DNA from: Triticum aestivum
Lineage: Eukaryota > Streptophyta > Magnoliopsida > Poales > Poaceae
Assembly: GCF_018294505.1 (NCBI RefSeq)
Contig: NC_057803.1
Coordinates: forward strand, 682,685,715 to 682,749,714
DNA: 64,000 bases
Direction of reading: 5' to 3'
Shown here: piece after piece, positions 55,145-64,000 of the stretch
How the letters are laid out: each line of letters opens with the position of its first letter
Numbering within the stretch: position 1 is the stretch's first letter
Position numbers and translations under genes: made by a program
The notes under the pieces: generated by a model
Databases searched by the model: none
The model's input: only the letters and a program-made list of their open reading frames with translations
What the model was told of the DNA's origin: nothing

Positions 55145-55592
55145 AGCAAGGATGGGGGGTGCAGCCGCTCGGGCACACCATTAATATGGAGTAGTGGGAG
55201 TTGTGGGAGAGAGGCGGGTGGCAGTCAAACTGATGGCTCGCCTCCCGGTGAGCCTGTGCACCGGACTGCTGGCATGCCTACCAAAGTTTCACACAGCTAC
55301 TTGCACGCCTCTTGATGACACTGCGCATCAAGCACGTCTCTGTCAATTCACACACCTGCACGCACGCCTCCTCGTCTGCTTGCGCGGTGGACTACTCGCA
55401 TGCGTCCCATCAACTCATGCCTGCTCGCACGCCACATGGGTTGCGCGACGGCACGTATATTGTTTTTCTATTTGGATGATTAATGTTGCCGCTTTATTGC
55501 TTAACCGAAGCATGGCACGTATCCATTGCTGGTCTAATGCTCACGGTTCGAATAAATAATCCATTTGGGATATTGGTTCCCAATTATTAATA
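55145..55592. other. Upstream flank of the zinc-finger gene
   Basis: GC-rich, no gene or certain promoter box identified. Confidence 0.35.
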
Positions 55593-55935
55593 CTCTCCCG
55601 TCTATAATTAGATAAAAATTACATCAAAACTGGTCCCAATTTTGACAAAAAAGTACAATGCCACTTTGTATTGGTGTCCATATGACAACACGATAAGTTT
55701 CAAGAACTTCAAATAAGTTTTGGATGTACTAGAATTTAAAAATCAAGATTCTCAATGTTTGAAATTTGTTGCACGGGGAGTAAACATGCACCCAATGAGA
55801 CACATGTGTGTTTGCAATCCATTTAGGTGCACTGTCACGTGTGCATGTAGCTCAAATTTGATTTTTGCACACTATACCCATGGAAAATCAATCAATCAAT
55901 GTACTAAAATATCTTAATGATCTCTGTGATTTTTT
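55593..55935. repeat. Diverged relative of the ~495-bp repeat
   Basis: Shares the order of blocks with units at 32239-34486: agtttcaagaa..tttggat..., aaatcaagattctcaatgtt, gacacatgtgtg, aggtgcactg...gtgcatgtagctcaaatttg. It is single copy and much more diverged. Confidence 0.6.
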
Positions 55936-56040
55936 TGAAATTAAAACATCCCTCCTTTAGTAACATGTATGTTCACCGCGGGATAATTAATTTAACATGC
56001 ATCGTAGTTGCGGTGGATTCGCGGTGTGTGTGTGGGTGTG

Positions 56041-58538
56041 TGTAGCGACCAGACCTCAAACGGTCCAATCTCTGTGCTCCGGTGTCATCCCTGGATCAGT
56101 AATGCTAACACCACACAATACTTGAAGGATTTATAACAGAGTAGTAATCACACACTTATTACATTGAGGGTCTCAAAAGAGAACTTATTACAATAAATAT
56201 GGCTTAAGGCCATCTAATAACGATAACAGTGGAAGGCTTGGAAGATAAGTGAGTCCATCAACTCCAACGGCATCACTGAGTATAGAACCACGACCTAAAA
56301 CTCCTTAATCGTCGTCTGAAAAGTCTGCAACATTAACGTTGCAGCCCGAAATGGGTCAGCACATGGAATATGTTGGCAATGTAACACATAGGGAGTAATG
56401 GAATGAAACAGCTATACTATATGCATATTTGGCTGGTGGAAAGCTCTATGGTTACAGTTTTGCGTAAAGCCAATTTTTCCCTACTGCAAAGGAATAAATT
56501 TATTTAACTATCATGGTGGTTGTTAAACATTAAGAATGGTTGACAGCATTCTCAATCCCAATTAAGCATCATCATTAAACAAACCAGTCAAAATTAATTT
56601 AGAGTAACATGTTGAGATTCACATGATAATCCAGGTACTAGATACTCAAGATGTCCATAACCGGGGACACGGCTAACCATGATTAGTTTATACACTCTGC
56701 AGAGGTTTGCGAACTTTTCCCCACAAGACTCGATCGCCTCCATTTGGTTTCTCGCACTACAAGGTGTTTGAGAAGACAGATGACCGAGACATAGTCTTTC
56801 AGAAGCGCTAGCACCTTACGATGGGTAGACCGTACCACCTACATCCCCTACATCTGCTAGTCTACCACTATAAGAGTTCGCACGACTTAGTCAACTATGC
56901 TAGAGCCCATAATAGCTTGTGGCTGCACACGGAAGTTTCTAGCATGAATAATCTCATGATCCCTTTGAGCCTGGGTGGCGGTCCATAAAGAAAAACAGGC
57001 AATCCTGGAATACCCAGGTACCTCAATCCACCCAGATGTGTGTTTAAGTTTCCACCTTAAATAAACCATTAATTAACAATCTCACATCTGTCATGGATAC
57101 ACTCACCCAATCCACGTCTACTAGCATAGCATGGCATAATAAGCAAACGTAGAAGTAACTCCCAAAGGTTTGATAATAAACAGGTAATAGGTACTACCTC
57201 AACTACTTCCCAAACCCACAATTTAATTAGATCCTAATCATGCAATGTGTAAGGATTGATCTAATGCAATAAAACTGGGTAGTAGGAGGTATGATCAAAG
57301 TGTTACTTGCCTTGCTAATGATCCGTGAAACCTAGCGATTCAAAGTAGCAAGCGGCGCACTCCGGGTACTCTATCGCAAACAAACAAGCATACAATAAGT
57401 ACTCAACTAATGCACAGGTAAAACTCAAATAAGAGATCTAACCAGAAGATTCAACTTAAGAACTCCGGTTGGCAAAAAGAATCAAATCGAACGAAGCAAC
57501 GAAAGACAAACGACAAAAGAAACAAGCTTCGTTTACTATTCTGGATCTAGGGCAATTTTTACAGTGGCAAAAAACTTGTTTGAGTTGGTTAAACGGAAAG
57601 AGGGTTTCGAGACGAAACTCCAGGTGCTTGAATCGCCTGATTCCGATAAACGAGCGAAAAGTTAAACTAAAACGAAAATCGGATCAGAAATCGCGATCAG
57701 AAAAATCATGGATTTAATCCGAGAAAAAGAAAAATGACGAACATTCGTTAAAACGAACGAACGAACGGACGAATGCACACTAATTAAATAAACCAGAAAA
57801 CCGATCTATTTAAACAAACCAAAACTAAAAAAACGAACAAAACCGTTGGAAAACCGAATAGTTTTTCTGAAAAAAACGACGGCGGGATCGAGGTAAACCT
57901 CGGGCGGCGGGTCCGGCGGCGGCGGGCGGCGGCTCCGGTGGCGGCGGCTTGGGGCGGCTAGGGTTTGGGGTGGGGTTCCGGCTAGGCCTCCCTGGCTTTT
58001 AAAGTCGGACGGGCCTTAGTGTCCGGGTCAGACACGGCCCGTAGGTCAGTTGCGCGTTTTTTTAAATAGTTACGCTCAGAAAAAACAAAAGGACTACTAA
58101 ACGGACTCCAAAAATCCCGAAATAGATTTTCCCCGGCTTCTAAAATCAAGCCGCACAGGATGAACATTTATTTGGGGCCTAAATGCAATTTTGAAAAACG
58201 TGCATTTTTCCTAAATTCAAATAAAATAGCAAACAAACCAAATAAAATCTTGTTTGATTTTTTATTAAATCCTCAATATTTTCTTTATTTTGGGAAAGTC
58301 ATTTTATTCCCTCTCTCATATTTTTATATTATAAATAATTGAAGATAAAATAAATAAAATTAAATGATCCTATTTTCAAATTTTGAGACAACTCAAATAT
58401 GAAAATAATGAAATCCCCAACTCTCTCCGAGGGTCCTTGAGTTGCGAAAATTTCTAGGATCAACCAAAATGCAATAAATATGATATGCAATGATGATCTA
58501 GTGTATAACATTCCAAATTGAAAATTTGGGATGTTACA
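56041..58538 (-). repeat. Element F 3' LTR
   Basis: 2498 bp, from TGTAGCGACCAG (plus strand) to GGGATGTTACA. In element orientation it starts TGTAACATCCC. No supportable gene; a G/C-rich ggcggcgg stretch lies at 57895-57960. Confidence 0.88.
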
Positions 58539-58552
58539 AACCTACCCCCCTT
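58539..58552 (-). other. Polypurine tract of element F
   Basis: Minus-strand AAGGGGGGTAGGTT directly before the LTR start TGTAACATCCC; primes plus-strand DNA synthesis. Confidence 0.85.
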
Positions 58553-58616
58553 AAGATGAATCTCGCCCTCGAGATTCGGGTTGGCTAGAAAATAGGTGAG
58601 GGTGGTCTTTGAGCAA

Positions 58617-59885
58617 TTATTCCTCTCGTTCCCAGGTGGCTTCATCCTCCGTGTGGTGGCTCCACTAAACCTTGCAAAACTTGATAACCTTGCTGCGGGT
58701 GACTCGACTGGCATATTCTAGAATCTTAACTGGTTTCTCCTCATAGGTCAAATCACTGTCCAACTGAATTGCTTCCAGTGGTACCGTATCTCTCAGCGGT
58801 ATGTCAGCCATCTCTGCGTGGCACTTCTTCAACTGGGATACATGAAACACGTCGTGAACTCCTGACAGTCCTTCGGGTAATTCCAACTTGTAGGCTACTT
58901 CTCCCATACGCTCCAAAACTTTGTATGGGCCTACAAAACGTGGCGCTAGTTTTCCCTTAACTCCAAAGCGCTTAACTCCTCGAAGTGGAGATACTCGAAG
59001 ATAAACTCGGTCTCCTACTTCGTAAACTGTCTCCTTGCGTTTAGAATCTGCATAACTCTTCTGCCTGGACTGAGCTACCTTCAGCCTGTCGCGAATTAAT
59101 TTCACTTTCTGTTCAGATTCCTTTATCAGATCCGGTCCAAACAACTGGCGATCTCCAACTTCATCCCAGGACAATGGGGTCCTGCACCTCCTTCCGTACA
59201 AGGCTTCGAAAGGGGCCATCTTCAAACTGGATTGATAGCTGTTGTTGTAAGAGAACTCTGCATACGGCAAATTCTCGTCCCAACTAGATCCGTAATCTAG
59301 CGCACAAGCTCTTAGCATATCCTCCAAAATCTGATTGACTCTCTCAGTCTGTCCATCTGTCTGCGGATGAAAAGCTGTGCTAAACTCCAGTCTGGTTCCC
59401 AAAGTCTCATGCAACTGATTCCAGAACTTTGAGGTAAACTGGGTTCCTCTATCTGATACAATGCTCGTTGGAACTCCATGCAGACATACGATCCTGGTCA
59501 TGTATATCTTTGCCAACTTTGCACTGGTATAGGTAGTCTTTACTGGAATGAAATGAGCTACCTTTGTCAAGCGATCGACTACAACCCATATCGAGTCATG
59601 GCCTGAACATGTTCTGGGTAATCCTGTAATAAAATCCATGCCTAGCTTATCCCACTTCCGTTCGGGTATCGACAATGGTTGTAGCAATCCGGCTGGCTTC
59701 TGATGCTCTGCATTCACTCTCTGACATACATCACAAACTGCTACATACTCAGCAATATCCTTCTTCATTCCGGTCCACCAGAAAATATCCTTCAAATCCA
59801 AATACATCTTGGTATTTCCTGGGTGAATCGAGTATGGTGAATCATGGGCCTCTTGTAAAATTAACTTCCTAATCTCCAGATCATT
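58617..59885 (-). pseudogene. Element F integrase with chromodomain, one nonsense codon
   Basis: The zinc-binding HHCC region begins right after the frameshift (two His in EAHDSPYSIHPG, then CDVCQRV). The catalytic core shows D (GMDFITGLP), D (IVSDRGTQFTS) and E (DGQTERVNQILED), the expected D,D,E set. The C-terminal part has the plant chromovirus pattern VHDVFHVSQLKKC and a chromodomain (EEKPVKILEYASRVTR). A TAG at 58665-58667 truncates the chromodomain. The same frame resumes with WSHHTEDEATWEREE and a natural TAA at 58617-58619. Confidence 0.9.
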
Positions 59886-61774
59886 TGTACATAGACATGG
59901 CCTTCAAACCATAAGGTATCGTGCTCATCCTCACGAAATCCCTTAGCTTTTCCTTTGTTCATTTTCTCCTTAATAGAAGCAATCTCCTTGTCAGACCTTT
60001 GAGCTTCTCTGATCTTATCCATCAAAGTAGACTGAATCTCCAATGCTGCTACATAGCCTCTCGGGACTATTTCCAAACATAGCACTCGATGATTTTCGGC
60101 TAACTCCCTTGGTAAATCTCCTGTCATTAGGGTGTTGACGTGGCTCTTACGGCTCAACGCGTCAGCTACTACGTTAGCCTTTCCAGGGTGATAATGCAAT
60201 TTCATATCATAATCCTTGATGAGATCCAACCATCTCCTTTGTCTGAGATTCAACTCCTTCTGTGTGAAAATATACTTCAAACTCTTATGATCCGTATACA
60301 CCTCACAATGGTTTCCAATCAGAAAATGTCTCCAAGTCTTCAATGCATGCACTACGGCTGCTAACTCCAAATCATGCGTAGCATAATTCAACTCATGAGG
60401 CTTAAGCTGTCGTGAGGCATATGAAACAACTCTCCCTTCCTGCATCAGCACTGCTCCAAGTCCTCGACGTGAAGCGTCGCAATACACCTCATAGTCCTTG
60501 GTCTGATCCGGTAAAATCAACACTTGTGAGGTAACCAAACCTTTCTTCAACTCCTGAAAACTAGCCTCACATTCCTCCGTCCATATGAACTTGGTATCCT
60601 TCTTCAACAACTCTGTCATAGGCTTCGCAATATTTGAGAAATTCTCAATAAACCTCCGGTAGTATCCTGCGAGTCCAAGAAAACTCCGGATCTCTCCCAC
60701 GGTGGTTGGTGCTTCCCACTTGGTCACGGTATCAACTTTAGTGGGATCAACTGCTATACCTTCTCCGGATATAACGTGTCCGAGAAATCCAACTTCTTTC
60801 AACCAAAACTCACATTTGCTAAACTTGGCATATAACTGATGTTCTCTGAGCTTTCCAAGAACCAAACGCAAATGTTCCTTATGCTCCTCTTCATTCTTCG
60901 AGTAAACCAGGATATCATCAATGAACACTACGACGAACTTATCCAAGAACTCCATAAACACTTTGTTCATCATGTTCATAAAATATGCAGGTGCGTTAGT
61001 CAGACCAAATGACATAACGGTATACTCGTACAGCCCATACCTGGTGGTAAAAGCCATCTTGGGTATATCCTGTTCCCGAATCTTCAACTGGTGGTATCCT
61101 GATCGCAGATCGATCTTGGAAAATACCTTAGCTCCTTGCAATCGATCAAACAGATCATTGATCATCGGTAGTGGGTACTTGTTCTTGATGGTTACTTCAT
61201 TCAATCCTCGATAATCGACAACCATCCTTAACGATCCATCCTTCTTTTCTACTAGAAGTACTGGCGATCCCCAAGGTGAAGAACTTGGGCGAATATAACC
61301 TTTATCCAGTAACTCCTTAATTTGCTTCTTAATTTCCACCAAATCCTTTGCAGGCATCCTATATGGTCTCTTTGATATTGGCACTGTGCCTGGCAAAAGC
61401 TCAATCAAAAACTCAATATCTCTATCCGGTGGCATGCCTGGCAACTCTTTTGGAAATACTTCAGGGAAATCCTTCACTACTGGTACTTCCTCCTGCACAA
61501 CTCCGGTTAAACAATTTACTTGAGTCCTCTTTGGCACATGTCGGGATACATACTTGATCCTTCTCCCTTCTGGGGTGGTAAGCAAAATTGATTTACTCGC
61601 ACATTCAATATTCCCTTCATACTTTGACAACCAATCCATGCCTAATATCACATCCAATCCTTGGGATTCCAACACTATTAGGTCTGATGGGAATACGTAG
61701 TTACCAATCCTTAATGGTAACCGATCACACCATAGACTAGCAATATATTCTGCTCTAGGCGAGGTTACTAACAT
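59861..61774 (-). pseudogene. Element F reverse transcriptase and RNase H
   Basis: A long open frame of 637 codons. It begins at the end of protease ([17 protein letters not shown]), then RT with the usual blocks: [65 protein letters not shown] and the catalytic [10 protein letters not shown]. RNase H follows with [37 protein letters not shown] and [15 protein letters not shown] frameshift near 59880 ends it ([14 protein letters not shown], stop at 59861) before the integrase. Apart from that the RT and RNase H motifs look complete. Confidence 0.9.
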
Positions 61775-62295
61775 GGGTGACCTAAGGGCTTGGTTGGTAG
61801 TTTATACTTATCCACAAATCCCCTTGATATGTATGAATGCGATGCACCAGTATCGAAAAGAACGAGTGTAGTAAATGACTTAACCAAAAACTTACTGATT
61901 ACTGCATCCGGCTGCTCTTCAACCTCCTCCACATTAACGTGGTTCACCTGTCCCCTGTTGAAAGGGTTCGGCTTCTTCCCAGAGCTTCCATTGCCATTCC
62001 CATTCTGGGATTCAGGACATTCATTGGCATAATGTCCGGTCTTCTGGCACTTAAAGCAAGTGACTTGGCTTAGGTCTTTCTTGGCTGGGGTTGATGGGTT
62101 GGTGCGGTTCTGGCCGTTGCTTCCTCCATTCCCATTACCATTCCTGGGGCCATTGTGATTGTGCGAGCTACCTCCTCCATGGGTATGCTGAAAATGTCCT
62201 CCCGACCTAGGGGTAAATCTGCTGAGCTCCTGAATTGTCCTTTCCTTGAGCATACTTCCTCTTGCGATTCTCAATTTCCTGCTGCTTCCCTTCAA
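61768..62295 (-). pseudogene. Element F nucleocapsid and protease segment
   Basis: Carries the zinc knuckle CFKCQKTGHYANEC and a retropepsin active site LVLFDTGASHSYIS. A glycine/asparagine-rich linker (NGPRNGNGNGGSNGQNR) precedes the knuckle. A frameshift near 61785 separates it from the RT frame, and another near 62215 separates it from the capsid part. Confidence 0.85.
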
Positions 62296-62935
62296 TCATG
62301 AGAGCATGATCTACCAACTCCTGGTAGTTGTTGAAGGTTGCTACCATCAACCGCATGCTCAACTCATCATTCAGTCCTTCCAGAAACTTCTCCTGCTTTG
62401 CTGCATCTGTAGCAACGTCATTTGGGACATAACGTGCTAATTTACTAACGTCTTCCACATATTGGCCAACTGTCCGTCCTCCTTGGCGCAAGTTGCGAAA
62501 CTCTCGCTTCTTCATGGCCATAGCTCCTGCTGAAACATGGGCAGTACGAAAATCCTGCTGAAACTGGTCCCATGTGATAGTATCGACAGGGAAAGTGGCT
62601 GTGAAATTCTCCCACCATGAGGTTGCGGGTCCTTTAAGCTTATGTGCGGCAAACTTCACCTTTTCTGCATTCGTTCATCCTGTTGTGGTCAACTCTCTAG
62701 CTGTCTTGCGGAGCCAATCATCTGCTACTATCGGCTCGGTGCTACTGGAAAACACCGGCAGATTCAGCCTAAGAAAACGGGCTAAGTGATCAACAGGTGG
62801 TGGTGGTGGTGGGTTGTTGTCGTTGTGCCCGTGATTCTGATTCTGGACTAGCAACTGCATCAATGTGTTCTGCTGCTGGATCAACTGAGTGAGCTCCGGT
62901 GGAAAGGTAAATCCGGGGTCACGTCTCGGAGGCAT
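62207..62935 (-). pseudogene. Element F gag, capsid part, one nonsense codon
   Basis: Starts MPPRRDPGFTFPPELTQL at 62935 with a glutamine-rich then proline-run region (residues ~20-50). It stops at TGA 62672-62674 and continues in the same frame with the retrotransposon gag domain (KLKGPATSWWENF; QFQQDFRTAHVS; FLEGLNDELSMRL). A frameshift near 62215 leads into the zinc-knuckle part. Confidence 0.85.
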
Positions 62936-63134
62936 CTGAGGGTTTAGAAAATACGAGATTTAAGAATAGAGGGGGTGTAAAGAGAAAACACTACACATAT
63001 GCACATGAGGCAAAAGCAAACAATTCACTTCATTCATTCAATCAAACAAGGGCATACAATCGATCTAACTATCGCAAAAGTGCTCGGACTATAATATTTA
63101 CATGGTGGACTACTACTACTGATGAGGTGGTCTA

Positions 63135-63878
63135 CTAGAAATATTCTTCGGTTGCAGACTCCATGATATCTGCTCTGGCTTCATCAACATAGTCATCATC
63201 GCTATCGTCGGGATCCGAGTCGGTGTCATCGATGATTATGTAGTCTTCCGGGCGAATCTCCTTGGGTTCTTCGTCTTCTTCTACCGGTGTAGGGCCTTCC
63301 ATAATTATTCCGATCTTCATTGTTAGGTCGGCATTCTTATCCACTAATACTTCAATTTCTTCTTCATAATCTTCACGTGTAGCCTTGAGTTCTTCCTCCA
63401 GTTCCTTGATTCTTGTCTTTGCCTTCTTCAGGTCTATCATGTCGGTGCACATCTGATTCTCCTGACGTCTAATGTTCTGGTTTAGCTCCTGGATAAAAGC
63501 TGCAATTGATCTATCCTTCCTGGTGCTGATCATCTCCCAGTGCTCATCTCGGCGCCCACAAATCTGGTAGATAGTATCCTTGAGATCATTGCAGTAGACT
63601 TATCCAATGCGTCCCATGGCGATGTGAGCTGCCATGCTCTTTCCTAGATTCCAAGTTGGTGCATCAAAAGAAAACTCTATGGGCTCAGTGACTGGCATGA
63701 AAGTCCTTCCTGGAACTTGAACTTGAATCATCCAGCGCTCTTCTTCAGGTAAGGTGGCGTTGTAGGTTCCGATGAAGCTTGGTACTCCTATGTTCAGGTA
63801 TCTAGTGACTTCCTTCAAGTGATGTCCAAAGGGTGTGTCTTCATCCGGTTAACTGAACTTGTTCCTTGCATCCACCAT
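63135..63878 (-). pseudogene. Accessory ORF upstream of gag in element F
   Basis: I do not recognise the family. The frame starts at the ATG at 63876-63878, about 70 nt after the primer binding site, and runs some 247 codons to 63135. Two in-frame TAA codons (63849-63851 and 63600-63602) interrupt it, but the frame is unbroken. The N-terminal half is compact with aromatic and hydrophobic residues (RYLNIGVPSFIGTYNATLPE; EERWMIQVQVPG; EFSFDAPTWNLG). The second half is a coiled coil (KKAKTRIKELEEELKATRED) ending in an acidic tail (DDTDSDPDDSDDDY). It lies before and separate from gag. Extra ORFs upstream of gag are known in some plant Ty3/gypsy elements, usually without assigned function. Confidence 0.65.
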
Positions 63879-63948
63879 CCTAAAAGAGTAGAAAAGATGA
63901 GGAGTCAGAAGAGAAGAGAGTGAGTAGTGATCTAGGTCTTTAGCGTGT

Positions 63949-63960
63949 GCTCTGATACCA
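63949..63960 (-). other. Primer binding site of element F (initiator tRNA-Met)
   Basis: Minus-strand TGGTATCAGAGC, the standard Met primer site, 3 nt from the LTR end. Confidence 0.92.
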
Positions 63961-63963
63961 TCT

Positions 63964-64000
63964 TGTAGTGACCAGACCTCAAACGGTCCAATCTCTGTGC
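63964..64000 (-). repeat. Element F 5' LTR, first 37 bases of the plus-strand view
   Basis: TGTAGTGACCAGACCTCAAA matches 56041 onward with one change in the first 20 bases; cut by the window edge. Confidence 0.9.

Larger units (their letters stand above)
56041..64000 (-). mobile_element. Element F: Del/Tekay-like chromovirus, gag-pol present but mutated
   Basis: Minus orientation. The 3' LTR is 56041-58538, and the start of the 5' LTR is visible at 63964-64000. The primer binding site at 63949-63960 (minus-strand TGGTATCAGAGC, initiator tRNA-Met type) is 3 nt from the LTR. The polypurine tract (aaggggggtaggtt) abuts 58538. Order on the minus strand: accessory ORF, gag with zinc knuckle, protease, RT, RNase H, integrase, chromodomain remnant. 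This order and the primer type fit the Del/Tekay clade of chromoviruses. At least two nonsense codons and three frameshifts disable the copy. The target duplication cannot be checked because the right end is outside the window. Confidence 0.9.

Noticed and set aside
63949..63960. tRNA gene fragment
   Set aside because: Twelve bases complementary to initiator tRNA-Met at 3 nt from an LTR is a primer binding site; no cloverleaf surrounds it.

Overview
The window looks like intergenic DNA from a large grass genome, most likely Triticeae (wheat, Aegilops or barley relatives). The evidence is nested LTR retrotransposons with 5-bp target duplications, Athila-like, Tat-like and Del/Tekay-like gypsy elements, a Cassandra TRIM solo LTR, grass MITEs, and a few plant-type genes (SINA-like, F-box/FBD, XS zinc finger). 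Family names rest on remembered sequence resemblance; no database search was run.

Layout. (A) <1-19496, minus strand: an Athila-like non-autonomous element whose far LTR lies outside the window. Two gypsy elements are nested in it: B (1099-6438, duplication CTAAG), and C (9302-18008, duplication CAAGG), which sits inside the LTR of A. The right edge of A cuts into a SINA-type ubiquitin-ligase gene (remnant 19497-20169). A small gene island follows, with a Tourist-like MITE (20511-20783) and a coiled-coil gene built on a 10-residue repeat (21640-22294). (D) 23202-32233, duplication ACGAG, is a relative of C inserted into an array of ~495-bp tandem repeats (22905-23201 and 32239-34550). One repeat unit carries a Cassandra solo LTR (33244-33507, duplication AAGCT). 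34551-38255 is mostly unassigned, with possible exons of an unknown gene. (E) 38256-47850 is a second Athila-like element carrying gag-protease and a downstream ORF but no reverse transcriptase or integrase. 47851-56040 is a second gene-like island, all on the minus strand: a 3'-5' exonuclease-like ORF, an F-box/LRR/FBD pseudogene, a three-exon B3-like gene, and an XS-type zinc-finger gene. (F) 56041-64000+ is a Del/Tekay-like chromovirus with gag, protease, RT, RNase H and integrase, an extra ORF before gag, and several disabling mutations.

How the parts relate. B, C and D are relatives. C and D encode gag-protease on the minus strand and, convergently, an intron-containing gene of the 'putative gypsy type transposon' family (PF04195) on the plus strand with its own TATA box. 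Neither has RT or integrase, so they would depend on an autonomous partner. A short hairpin occurs four times in B, C and D with compensatory stem changes; it is the best candidate here for an undescribed functional element. Almost every long frame carries stops or frameshifts, as expected for silenced repeats.
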